Positions 5,844 through 13,176 of a stretch of DNA of 15,925 nucleotides are shown here, piece after piece; position 1 is the stretch's first letter, and every line of letters starts with the position of its first letter. Location of the stretch: the NCBI GenBank assembly GCA_049970095.1, contig JBMFNP010000042.1:1-15925 (forward strand). The letters run 5' to 3'. Origin of the DNA: SKW197 sp049970095 (lineage in GTDB: Archaea > Thermoplasmatota > Thermoplasmata > Lutacidiplasmatales > SKW197). The notes beneath the pieces are model-generated. The model was not told where the DNA came from. It searched no databases and saw only the letters and a program-made list of their open reading frames with translations. The translations under genes and the position numbers were made by a program.

Positions 5844-7518
5844 AAAAACTATAAATTTCCCAACCAAGTCCAAAATATACCAGAGTTTTCTTCGCAATTT
5901 CATTACCCGCACTGCTTTGAAGAAATTTTTTGAATTCCTCAGAGGTGAAAGGTCTTTTTGCAATTATCTCACATGCAATTCTCTTTGAAATTCCAGGCAC
6001 GGACTGGAGTGCAGCAAGGGAACACCTATTCACATCCAGTGGATACTCTATACATGTGATACTTCTCTCCCCGTGCCCCACAACAATTCCATCAACGAAT
6101 TTTCCCTGCTCAATAAAATACGGAAAACCTACAAGGAGAGGGTAGCTTGCCAGCTGTCTTCCAAATGTATTTTTTCCCTCATGCATCTCAGTCCATATTT
6201 TTCTAATCACTGTATTTTCTGGCACAATCATTTTAAGCATCTGGAAATCTATGTTTTTTCTCACAAGATGCTTGAAGTGCTGAAACTCCCTCCTGTGCTT
6301 TAACCTGAAATTCCTTCGCACACCTGCAACCTGCCTTATATTTATCCTTCTAAGCCACAGATTTTTTGCCAGCACATCCTGCAAAAACCTGTAATTCAAT
6401 ATGTATGTGTTTTTTGTCTCTCCATCCAGCCCACCCAGAAAGTTTATGCCTGGCAGAAGTGCAGGCAATCCATTATCACCCCTTGCCCTACCATATTCGT
6501 TCACGATCTCAATTGCCCTCATCACCTGCTCTGGTGTTGCATTCAAATTGTTTCTTTTTATCACTTCAGGATCTGCAGACTCCATTCCAAATGCCACTAC
6601 ATTTCCTGGTGTGCACTTCTCTACCAGTATCTTTGTAACCTCCCTCGCCTCTTTTTCATGCTCAGCAATTACCGCAGGATTTGCATTGTCAAGATGTAAA
6701 ACCTCTATTTTCGGGCATCTGTGCCAGATGCCATCAAACAATCTCTTTATTGCATTAGGGTTAGGTGTTGGGGTTTCTGTCTCACCCACTCCTTTTGCCA
6801 TGTAAGAATAGATACAGGTCTGTCCCCCAATTCTGAAATTTCTCAATCCCTGGTTATAAATTGCCTCAATCTCACTTACAATCCCATCAATCTCTCTGAA
6901 AACCACCTCACCAAAAAGCACATCTGTGCAGAAAGAACAACCGCCAGATATCCAGCGCACACATCCTTTATATGTCTCAATTTCAGCAATCACACTATCG
7001 GGAAAATTTTCTGCAAATCGCACACATTCAGCACCCAGAAGACTCCATCTGTTCCACTCTTCAATAGTTCTCCTGCGCTCATTCCATCCTCTGCCCGTGA
7101 GCAAATCAAAAAGTGCTGCCTCACCATCCAGATGTGCCACATAATCAAAAATATCCTCTAATTTCTCCCTATTTTCCCTGATGCCACCAGTATAGGAAAA
7201 CCTTGCTACAGGTCCAGAAAGAATTTTCTTTCCACTAACTTCCATTGCCATTTCTATCAGTTCTTTCATGGATGCTGGCATTGTCCTTACATATTTCCCA
7301 GGGACCAAAGCCCCGCCTGTAAAAAAAACAATCTCCGCATTGCAGATTTTTTTCCAGATGTGCTCTTTTTTTCGCCAGGAATCTACAGTTGCATACATGG
7401 GTTGGTTACCAGTATCTGCAACAGCACCCCATGCATATCTGGGATATGGAGAAATGTATGGTGGCACTCCAAAAATGCTTGGCTCATCCACATAGCAATC
7501 AACGATTCCCACCCTCAC
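5833..7518 (-). CDS. Radical SAM protein with C-terminal helix-hairpin-helix (COG1031-like)
   Basis: Predicted [4Fe-4S]/SAM radical enzyme; the substrate is unknown. The N-terminal ~180 residues resemble the region that precedes the core in COG1031 proteins. The cluster motif is KGCVRWISGGCSFC, with C186, C194 and C197: C-x7-C-x2-C, not the canonical Cx3Cx2C. I recall the spaced form as typical of this archaeal family. Core strands follow (FRIGGQT, VLHLDNANP, VVAFGMESADP). The C-terminal ~60 residues hold a helix-hairpin-helix (LAALQSVPGISKRIACEII), which suggests nucleic-acid binding. The GTG start at 7518 overlaps the MFS stop codon (GTGA), and GGAAGAGAAG stands just upstream. It is last in the DUF373-MFS-radical SAM operon, so a tRNA or DNA substrate is possible but unproven. 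Confidence 0.85.
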   Translation of the reverse strand: MRVGIVDCYVDEPSIFGVPPYISPYPRYAWGAVADTGNQPMYATVDSWRKKEHIWKKICNAEIVFFTGGALVPGKYVRTMPASMKELIEMAMEVSGKKILSGPVARFSYTGGIRENREKLEDIFDYVAHLDGEAALFDLLTGRGWNERRRTIEEWNRWSLLGAECVRFAENFPDSVIAEIETYKGCVRWISGGCSFCTDVLFGEVVFREIDGIVSEIEAIYNQGLRNFRIGGQTCIYSYMAKGVGETETPTPNPNAIKRLFDGIWHRCPKIEVLHLDNANPAVIAEHEKEAREVTKILVEKCTPGNVVAFGMESADPEVIKRNNLNATPEQVMRAIEIVNEYGRARGDNGLPALLPGINFLGGLDGETKNTYILNYRFLQDVLAKNLWLRRINIRQVAGVRRNFRLKHRREFQHFKHLVRKNIDFQMLKMIVPENTVIRKIWTEMHEGKNTFGRQLASYPLLVGFPYFIEQGKFVDGIVVGHGERSITCIEYPLDVNRCSLAALQSVPGISKRIACEIIAKRPFTSEEFKKFLQSSAGNEIAKKTLVYFGLGWEIYSFSVK

Positions 7519-8744
7519 CTTCTCTTCCCTGCCTTCCGCACATCAAAATATCTGAATACCACAAAAAGGCACATCAAACCCCCACAACCCAGAAGGAGAA
7601 GGAACACTGCCATGGTTCCTGAATACTCATTCAAGAATCCAGCTGCTGGTGCACCTATGCTCATCCCTGCAGAAATCACAATGCTATATAGTGCCATGGT
7701 AACTCCTTTTGCCTTTTCTGGACATTCATCTGCAAGAGATGCTAAGGAACTTGGACCGAATGCACCCGCAAAAAACGCTGAAACTCCTAAAAACCCTAAA
7801 AGAATTTTATTTTGCATCAGCACAGCAATCAAACCCTCAACATTCCTTTCCGGGGAGAGATGCACACTATATGCTACAATACTTACTACACCCAGAATCC
7901 CAGCGGTTCCCATGAACAGGATAGGGATTCTGCCGTACCTGTCTGCAAGTTTTCCAAAAAACACCTGGGTTATCAGAAAAATCGTACCTCCTCCACCCAG
8001 CACAAGTGCAAGATGGGTGCCAGCCATAGAAATTTTTGCACTCTCCATGCTGAAAAAAGAGAGGATAACTCCTACAATTATGTATAGCATGAGCCATGGC
8101 AGGATGAGCAGGAGAATCTCCCTTGAAGTAATCACAGAAACCACATGTCTGGGTGTAATTTCTTTTGCAATGAATTTATGAAGTTTTGGCTCAACAATTG
8201 CTAGATATGCAAGTACACAACCCGCAAGTGCAAGCAAACCCCCAATCACAAATGGAATCTGGAGATTTGATGCAAACCTGTCAGCAAGCAAGCCCCCAAC
8301 CAGGAAACCACTGAACCATCCAAAGAGATTTGCGAAGTCAAATGCCCCCATCTCCCGCCCCCTGCTATCAGGTGGAGCATAATCAGCAACAAGCGCCAGT
8401 GAGGCAACAAGAATAGATGCAGCTGCAATTCCATGGAAGGCATTGACCACAATAAGTACATGTGGGTTTGTTGTGAGCGCGTAAAGAAACAGGGAAATTG
8501 CGCCTGTAACCAACCCCACCAGCAACACTTTTTTTCTTCCGAATTTATCCACAGCAACTCCTAAAAACATCACAGAAAGCATTTCTGCAAACGGTGAGGC
8601 ACCCCAGATTATTCCAAACATGAAATCTGAAACATTATGTTTGAGGTAGTAAGGAAGTAAAATCAAAATAATTCCAAAGCACAGGCGGATGATGAATGTG
8701 GAAGAATAGAGGGCAAAAAGCATTTTCTGATACCATCTCTCCAA
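7515..8744 (-). CDS. MFS transporter
   Basis: Major facilitator superfamily membrane transporter of ~409 residues with about 12 hydrophobic segments. The loop 2-3 signature is GVAVDKFGRKKVLLVG, and the related half-repeat GKLADRYGRIPILFMG lies between helices 8 and 9. The substrate cannot be read from the sequence; the general look is that of drug/metabolite exporters. I prefer the TTG at 8744, because GGAGG stands 7 nt before it; it leaves one base after the DUF373 stop codon. A GTG at 8768 would add eight residues but lacks a good ribosome site. The 3' end overlaps the radical SAM start by 4 nt, so the three genes should be translated from one message. Confidence 0.85.
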   Translation of the reverse strand: MERWYQKMLFALYSSTFIIRLCFGIILILLPYYLKHNVSDFMFGIIWGASPFAEMLSVMFLGVAVDKFGRKKVLLVGLVTGAISLFLYALTTNPHVLIVVNAFHGIAAASILVASLALVADYAPPDSRGREMGAFDFANLFGWFSGFLVGGLLADRFASNLQIPFVIGGLLALAGCVLAYLAIVEPKLHKFIAKEITPRHVVSVITSREILLLILPWLMLYIIVGVILSFFSMESAKISMAGTHLALVLGGGGTIFLITQVFFGKLADRYGRIPILFMGTAGILGVVSIVAYSVHLSPERNVEGLIAVLMQNKILLGFLGVSAFFAGAFGPSSLASLADECPEKAKGVTMALYSIVISAGMSIGAPAAGFLNEYSGTMAVFLLLLGCGGLMCLFVVFRYFDVRKAGKRR

Positions 8745-8745
8745 A

Positions 8746-9879
8746 TCAATGCCTCCAGCGTTCTTCACTTAAACTTACTCTCTTAAGATAGGTGTGCATG
8801 CTTATAGCTAGCAAATTCACAGAAATTCCCAGAACAAGTGTAAGAATTACAATTGGGTCCCAACTAACACTGCTACCTACCATTGACTTTATTATTCCGA
8901 TTGCGCCCACAATTGTAAGTGTGATTGCAAACAGGGAAGCGCTTGTAACCCAGAATGTCTTTGAAAACTCACCTTTTTTCACAACCACGCTTAGTACCTT
9001 TCCAATTTCAAATACCCAAATGCCAACGAAGAACCACCAAACAGAAATTGAGAAGAATTCCAGGATTTTCAAGAAGGGGTCGCCACTTACCGCATTGAAT
9101 GCATTGTATCCCTGAATCCAACCTATAAAAATCATTACAGCGCATATTATGCTTGTCGTAAGCGTGAGGCTTCCGGAAACCATATCCTCTTTAAAACGGT
9201 CAAATGCCTCACCTAACCTTTCAAGAACTCTGTATGCCCAGAAAATAAGATAAAACCCAAAAAATATCAGAATGGTGTAAATTCCTATAGCAGGAAGATA
9301 GTCAATTCCAAGCCATCCTTCCCTTTTCAGGCGGAAAAGTATAGGCAGGAGGAATGCACCCCCGATTACTATAAGAAGCAAAGCAAATGGGAGCACAATT
9401 TTTGAACGGAGCTTTGGATCCTTGAGTGCCTTCACTATCAGATAATATGTGTTTTCTATGTTCGGATTCTGTCGCACATATATTCTTCTTACACTATCCA
9501 CCTTCATTCTTGATGTAATGATGGGGAGAAGGTATTCATCTTCTGCACCATCTGTTATGAAAATTGCAGATTCGGGTTTGAGGCGCTTGATCACCATATC
9601 CAGTTGCTCAGCAATCTGCCTGTCTGAATGGACACCTACATGTATATCGCCAGTTAGCGTGACCACTTCCACATCCTCGCCATTCTCCTTCAGAGCGTCA
9701 TAAAGGGAGACTGCCCCGAAGATTGCATTTGCATCACTCTCTTCAGGGTCCTTTATTGCCAGCGCTTTAGCTGCCTCTAGATTCTCCTCTCTACCAATTA
9801 TGGGACCACGAATACCAGTTTTCTCACCCAGGTCATTGTCCCTGTCTGCACAGATTACTATTCGCTTTACCATTTCCAT
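8746..9879 (-). CDS. DUF373 family membrane protein
   Basis: Recognised from the highly characteristic N-terminus: ADRDNDLGEKTGI, then GPIIGREENLEAA and DPEESDANAIFGA. This ~150-residue soluble part has a Rossmann-like look, including VVTLTGD and AIFITDGAEDEYLLP. About six membrane segments follow (roughly residues 160-182, 195-217, 238-258, 272-292, 310-332, 342-362). The family (COG2237) is archaeal and, to my knowledge, of unknown function. It leads the operon. TTAATAAA on the minus strand (9906-9899) lies about 23 nt before the ATG, which suggests a leaderless transcript. An ATG two codons later is an alternative start. Confidence 0.88.
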   Translation of the reverse strand: MEMVKRIVICADRDNDLGEKTGIRGPIIGREENLEAAKALAIKDPEESDANAIFGAVSLYDALKENGEDVEVVTLTGDIHVGVHSDRQIAEQLDMVIKRLKPESAIFITDGAEDEYLLPIITSRMKVDSVRRIYVRQNPNIENTYYLIVKALKDPKLRSKIVLPFALLLIVIGGAFLLPILFRLKREGWLGIDYLPAIGIYTILIFFGFYLIFWAYRVLERLGEAFDRFKEDMVSGSLTLTTSIICAVMIFIGWIQGYNAFNAVSGDPFLKILEFFSISVWWFFVGIWVFEIGKVLSVVVKKGEFSKTFWVTSASLFAITLTIVGAIGIIKSMVGSSVSWDPIVILTLVLGISVNLLAISMHTYLKRVSLSEERWRH

Positions 9880-9898
9880 GAAGGTATAGAAAAAGGTG

Positions 9899-9906
9899 TT
9901 TATTAA
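9899..9906 (-). promoter_or_regulatory. TATA box of the DUF373 operon
   Basis: TTAATAAA, centred about 23 nt before the ATG at 9879, in a 47-bp gap after the deaminase gene. T-rich sequence following it (CTTTTT on the minus strand) may also end deaminase transcripts. Confidence 0.4.
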
Positions 9907-9926
9907 GGTTGAGGAAATCTGCGAAA

Positions 9927-11207
9927 TTACCCATGCACAAGATGTTCCGCCACTTTTTCCACTTCCTCGAGCAATTTTTCCTCATCAAAAGTGAGAATCT
10001 TTTTCTCTTTCATCACAATGTTTCCATCAACAATTAGCGTTTCTACATCTGTTCCATTCGCAGAATAAATTACATTTGAAAGAATGTCATGCACTGGCTG
10101 TAGGTGTGATTTTTTAAGGTTTATAATTGCAATATCTGCTGGTGCATCAGGCACAATTGTACCCCGATAATTGCATCCCAGTGTGCTGGCATTGGATGAA
10201 ATCATTCTGAAAGAAACCTCAAGTGGCATTGCCTCAGCACCGTATAGATATTTCTGGAGCATCGTTGCAGTTCTCAGCTCCTCAAGGACATCTAAATTAT
10301 TGTTGGAAGCATTTCCATCTGTGCCCACAAGTATATTTATTTCCTTCCTGAGTTCCTCAATTTTTGCAATTCCAGATGAAAGTTTAAGGTTGCTCTGAGG
10401 ACAATGGAGTATTGTTGCTCCCGCCCTGGCAATTAACCTCCAATCATTTTCCGCAAGGTGTACACAGTGTGCCAGCAATGTTTTTCTGTGAAGCAATCCA
10501 AGCCTCTGCAATCTTTCTGCAGGGGTTTCATTAAATTTTTTTAAACTTTCTTTGTTCTCCCACTCAGTCTCAGAGAGATGAATGTGCACAGCAATTTTCT
10601 CCTTCATGGCATATTCGCTTATTCTAACAAGATATTCATCGTTTACAGTGTATGGGGCGTGTGGACCTATGCCCACAAAAACTCGCGGATGTTTTTGATT
10701 CCATTGATCCACGAATTTTTTTGCAATTGAGAACTGATTTTCTATGCTCTTTCCTTCTGGACAGCCATCAAATACGCTGGGACAGAGTAAGCCCTTTATT
10801 CCTGCGCTTACTACGCTTTCTGCAATTTCATTTGCATAAAAATACTGGTCTATGAAGAAACCTATGCCGTTGTGTATAAGTTCAGCACATCCAAGTAAAG
10901 CTGCAACCCGCACATCCCCGCTATTGAGGCGATGCTCTGCAGGCCAGATATATTCATTGAGCCATTCCTGAAGATTGCGGTCATCGCATATCCCTCTTAA
11001 CACACTTTCTGGCAGGTGAGTGTGAGCGTTTACAAGTGCGGGCATCACCACGCAATGTGCACCGTTTAATCTTTCTACACCTGTGGGCACTTCCTTTTTT
11101 CTTTCGCCTACCCAAACAACTTTTCCATTCTCAATATAAACCGAGGCTTTTCTTTCCAGACGCTCTCCGATTAAATAATCTGCATTTTCAATGAGCAAAC
11201 CAGCCAT
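9927..11207 (-). CDS. mtaD: Amidohydrolase: MTA/SAH (or 5'-deoxyadenosine) deaminase
   Basis: Zinc-dependent deaminase of the TrzN/AtzB/MtaD group. In archaea these convert adenosine-type by-products of SAM chemistry (S-adenosylhomocysteine, methylthioadenosine, 5'-deoxyadenosine) to the inosine forms. Length (426 residues) is normal. Metal and substrate motifs are all present: AHTHLPES (H62, H64), GIGPHAPYTV, HIHLSETEWE, LAHCVHL, ILHCPQSNLKLSSG and GTDGNASNNNLDVLEELR. Several neighbours use SAM (the radical SAM enzyme makes 5'-deoxyadenosine, the methyltransferase makes SAH), so this enzyme could clear their products. It appears to have its own TATA box and a leaderless start. Guanine or cytosine deaminase relatives are less likely. 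Confidence 0.83.
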   Translation of the reverse strand: MAGLLIENADYLIGERLERKASVYIENGKVVWVGERKKEVPTGVERLNGAHCVVMPALVNAHTHLPESVLRGICDDRNLQEWLNEYIWPAEHRLNSGDVRVAALLGCAELIHNGIGFFIDQYFYANEIAESVVSAGIKGLLCPSVFDGCPEGKSIENQFSIAKKFVDQWNQKHPRVFVGIGPHAPYTVNDEYLVRISEYAMKEKIAVHIHLSETEWENKESLKKFNETPAERLQRLGLLHRKTLLAHCVHLAENDWRLIARAGATILHCPQSNLKLSSGIAKIEELRKEINILVGTDGNASNNNLDVLEELRTATMLQKYLYGAEAMPLEVSFRMISSNASTLGCNYRGTIVPDAPADIAIINLKKSHLQPVHDILSNVIYSANGTDVETLIVDGNIVMKEKKILTFDEEKLLEEVEKVAEHLVHG

Positions 11208-11228
11208 GCATTCAGGATGATTTCAAAA

Positions 11229-11236
11229 TATATAAA
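11229..11236 (-). promoter_or_regulatory. TATA box of the deaminase gene
   Basis: TTTATATA on the minus strand, centred 25-26 nt before the ATG at 11207, in the 39-bp gap after the RmlD-like gene. No Shine-Dalgarno site is visible, so the transcript is probably leaderless. Confidence 0.55.
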
Positions 11237-11246
11237 GGATTGGAAA

Positions 11247-12146
11247 CTAATAACAAGGGTTTTCTGCCAGCTGGTCTTTTAATATTCTGAGAGATGTTTC
11301 CAGCGTCTGGATTTTGCGTCCGATAAATCGCTCTGTCTTTTCCACAGAAAGACAGGTATGCAATCCTCTCTTTACCTCCTGGTATTCCCTACTTTTCACT
11401 GGAACTATTAAACTTTCGTCATACTCAAACACCTCGGCAATTTTTCTTCCTAACATGACTCTTGACACGCAGTCCCTACCAGTTGTATGAAAGGTTCCCC
11501 TACCATCCAGGAGTGCAAGTGTTGCAATAACATCTGCAGCTTCATCCACAAATGTAGGATTACAGAAACGGTCCTCAAATAATTCCAGATGCTTTCTCTT
11601 CTGGAACTGTTCAATCATCCACATAATTACATTCTGGCGATGATGTGGTGACCGTTTTCCATAGAGCGTAGAAACTCTACACACAATATTCTCAATGTTT
11701 TCAAGCACCAGTTTTTCTGCCTCCAGTTTAGTGTATGCATAGTAGTTTGGGGGGTTCGGCAGGTCTGTTTCTGTGTAGGGTGTGGTTTTTGTGCCATCAA
11801 AAATAGCATCTGTGGAAATGTATACCAGCTTGGTAGAGTGCCTCTGGCAAGCATTGACTACATTTCTAGCACCCTCTACATTCATCTTCCACGCAATTTC
11901 CTTGTTCCTCTCGCAGGCATCAACCTCTGTATATGCAGCAACCAGCACAGCAATTTCTGGCCTTATATCTGCAAATCCAAGGTTGACACTCTCAGCATTT
12001 GTGATGTCCATAATGTGCTGGCTTGCACCTTCTATCACAACCTTCTTCCTGTTTACGGTGTACCAGACATCACATTTCTTCATGAAACACTTTGCAAGGC
12101 GGTCACCAAGGAGTGTTGAGCCACCGATTATCAAAACTCTCTTCAT
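11247..12146 (-). CDS. RmlD-like NAD(P)-dependent reductase (extended SDR)
   Basis: Extended short-chain dehydrogenase of the dTDP-4-dehydrorhamnose reductase type. The cofactor-binding loop is IIGGSTLLGDRLA near residues 6-18. AAYTEVDACERN (about 70-81) is typical of RmlD. The active site comprises VYISTDAIFDG and YYAYTKLEAEK (YxxxK). The 299-residue length is normal. Substrate is open: no other rhamnose genes are nearby. The eukaryotic MAT beta subunit also belongs to this fold group, so a role near SAM metabolism is conceivable next to the deaminase but unsupported. The start at 12146 has GGGG a few bases upstream and a TATA box about 36 nt upstream, so a short leader is likely. Confidence 0.82.
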   Translation of the reverse strand: MKRVLIIGGSTLLGDRLAKCFMKKCDVWYTVNRKKVVIEGASQHIMDITNAESVNLGFADIRPEIAVLVAAYTEVDACERNKEIAWKMNVEGARNVVNACQRHSTKLVYISTDAIFDGTKTTPYTETDLPNPPNYYAYTKLEAEKLVLENIENIVCRVSTLYGKRSPHHRQNVIMWMIEQFQKRKHLELFEDRFCNPTFVDEAADVIATLALLDGRGTFHTTGRDCVSRVMLGRKIAEVFEYDESLIVPVKSREYQEVKRGLHTCLSVEKTERFIGRKIQTLETSLRILKDQLAENPCY

Positions 12147-12175
12147 TGCTACCCCAGATAACCCTTACACTGAAA

Positions 12176-12187
12176 AAATATATATTT
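12176..12187 (-). promoter_or_regulatory. TATA box of the RmlD-like gene
   Basis: AAATATATATTT lies about 36 nt before the ATG, leaving room for a ~10-nt leader carrying the GGGG ribosome site. The rest of the 145-bp gap to the tRNA (12188-12291) holds an 8-bp inverted repeat, TGTTATCC (12187-12194) / GGATAACA (12246-12253), and no gene. Confidence 0.45.
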
Positions 12188-12260
12188 GTTATCCCAAAAA
12201 CCTCCTCAACCCGAGAGGCTCAATCTCATGTTCTGAGTTTTAATTGGATAACAGAAAGGT

Positions 12261-12267
12261 TTTTTTA
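12261..12267 (+). promoter_or_regulatory. TATA-like box of tRNA-Val
   Basis: TTTTTTA is centred about 27 nt before the tRNA 5' end, the usual archaeal distance. Confidence 0.35.
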
Positions 12268-12291
12268 TTCATTAGAATTAACCTGATTAGA

Positions 12292-12364
12292 GGGCTCATG
12301 GTCTAGTGGCTATGACGTCACCTTGACACGGTGAAGGTCGCCGGTTCAAATCCGGCTGAGCCCA
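12292..12364 (+). tRNA. tRNA-Val (anticodon GAC)
   Basis: A complete cloverleaf can be drawn. Acceptor GGGCTCA (12292-12298) pairs with TGAGCCC (12357-12363), with discriminator A. The D arm is GTCTAGTGGCTATGAC. Anticodon stem TCACC/GGTGA encloses loop TTGACAC with GAC at 12325-12327. The T arm is GCCGG-TTCAAAT-CCGGC. There is no intron and no encoded CCA. A T-rich stretch (TATTTTTAT) follows at once and may terminate both this and the convergent gene. Confidence 0.95.
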
Positions 12365-12369
12365 TATTT

Positions 12370-13023
12370 TTATCTTATCAATTCTGCACTTCCAGCATAT
12401 TTCCATGGAGTTCTGGGATTCTTTATTTTTTTCATCAGCCCGTTTTTCATGTAATTGCAGTGCGTAACCAAAATAGAATATGTCTGTCTCAGGGCAATGA
12501 CTTCCTGGCTGTTTTTCAAACTTGCAATTTGCTGGCTTAATTCCCTTATTGCCTCGGAGACCAGAAATTCCTTGAATTTACTCTGAAGTTTTGGTGGAAG
12601 GTTGAACTTCGGAACCACACACTCACTGAAAGATTTTGCAATTTCTCGCACACAATCCTCATCAAAATCTACCTCTGCTAGAAGATATGCTGCAAAATAG
12701 GTTTCATCAATCTCTCCCCTTACCTCAAATTCCTCACGATGGTTTCTAACAACACCTGTCCAGATGCTATTTATTCTGGAATTAAGGGCTGCAAGAAGGT
12801 TATTGTAGTTCACAATCAGGGAGTTGAGTTTTTCCACATCACTCTTAAATTCCTCGGATTCAGTGAGGTAGATATAATTATTTTTTATGTTAGCAAGCGA
12901 TTGTGCCTCTAAAAAAGTAGCAACGGAATGTGAAAGGGCACTTGATATGCTCTCCACATCTTCCAGTAATGGCCCATAAACCTCATGTACAGCATCTGCA
13001 GCATTTCCTTTTTCCTGTGGCAT
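12370..13023 (-). CDS. Hypothetical helical protein
   Basis: I do not recognise this 217-residue protein. It is predominantly helical and soluble. It has no signal or membrane segment and no clear motif. C137 and C145, in the stretch from VDFDEDCVREIAKSF to ECVVPKF, and a late cysteine (THCNYM) are its only cysteines. I chose the ATG at 13023 (MPQEKGN) because GAGGGG stands just before it and a TATA box lies upstream. The open frame reaches back to 13083, which would put the start upstream of that TATA box. It is divergent from the zinc-ribbon coiled-coil operon and shares its 153-bp promoter region, so joint regulation is possible. Confidence 0.65.
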   Translation of the reverse strand: MPQEKGNAADAVHEVYGPLLEDVESISSALSHSVATFLEAQSLANIKNNYIYLTESEEFKSDVEKLNSLIVNYNNLLAALNSRINSIWTGVVRNHREEFEVRGEIDETYFAAYLLAEVDFDEDCVREIAKSFSECVVPKFNLPPKLQSKFKEFLVSEAIRELSQQIASLKNSQEVIALRQTYSILVTHCNYMKNGLMKKIKNPRTPWKYAGSAELIR

Positions 13024-13055
13024 TTTTCCCCTCTTCCAAAGAATACCATTTGGGG

Positions 13056-13063
13056 TTATAAAT
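13056..13063 (-). promoter_or_regulatory. TATA box of the 12370-13023 gene
   Basis: ATTTATAA on the minus strand, about 36 nt before the ATG. It places the transcript start about 10 nt before the ATG, at the GAGGGG site. Confidence 0.45.
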
Positions 13064-13095
13064 CTAACTGATTTGTGTCTCAAATAAAGCTCTCA

Positions 13096-13128
13096 CCCAT
13101 ACCTAACCCCCATACCCTAACCTAACCT
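13096..13128. repeat. Short imperfect tandem repeat CCCATACC(C)TAACC
   Basis: Two consecutive units, CCCATACCTAACC (13096-13108) and CCCATACCCTAACC (13109-13122), plus a further TAACC. It lies in the divergent promoter region between the two TATA boxes, so a regulator site is possible; it is too short to say more. Confidence 0.4.
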
Positions 13129-13145
13129 GTAAACTATCAGCAAAG

Positions 13146-13153
13146 TTTATAAT
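13146..13153 (+). promoter_or_regulatory. TATA box of the zinc-ribbon/coiled-coil operon
   Basis: TTTATAAT is centred about 27 nt before the ATG at 13177, with no Shine-Dalgarno site, so the first gene is probably leaderless. Confidence 0.55.
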
Positions 13154-13176
13154 CCAATATTCAATACAGTATTTTA

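Noticed and set aside
5755..5988. 77-codon plus-strand frame after a TATA-like box
   Set aside because: It runs antisense into the radical SAM gene and has no Shine-Dalgarno site or recognisable features; only the palindrome before it seems worth keeping.
7360..8181. 273-codon open frame on the plus strand
   Set aside because: Antisense to the MFS gene and the 5' end of the radical SAM gene, both strongly recognised; low-quality, proline/arginine-rich translation.
12187..12253. Inverted repeat TGTTATCC/GGATAACA upstream of tRNA-Val as an ncRNA or integration site
   Set aside because: The arms are only 8 bp with a 51-nt loop of weak pairing, and no duplicate of the tRNA 3' end appears in the window.
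13096..13128. Telomere-like CCCTAACC repeats
   Set aside because: Only two and a half imperfect units inside a promoter region, in what looks like an archaeal chromosome.
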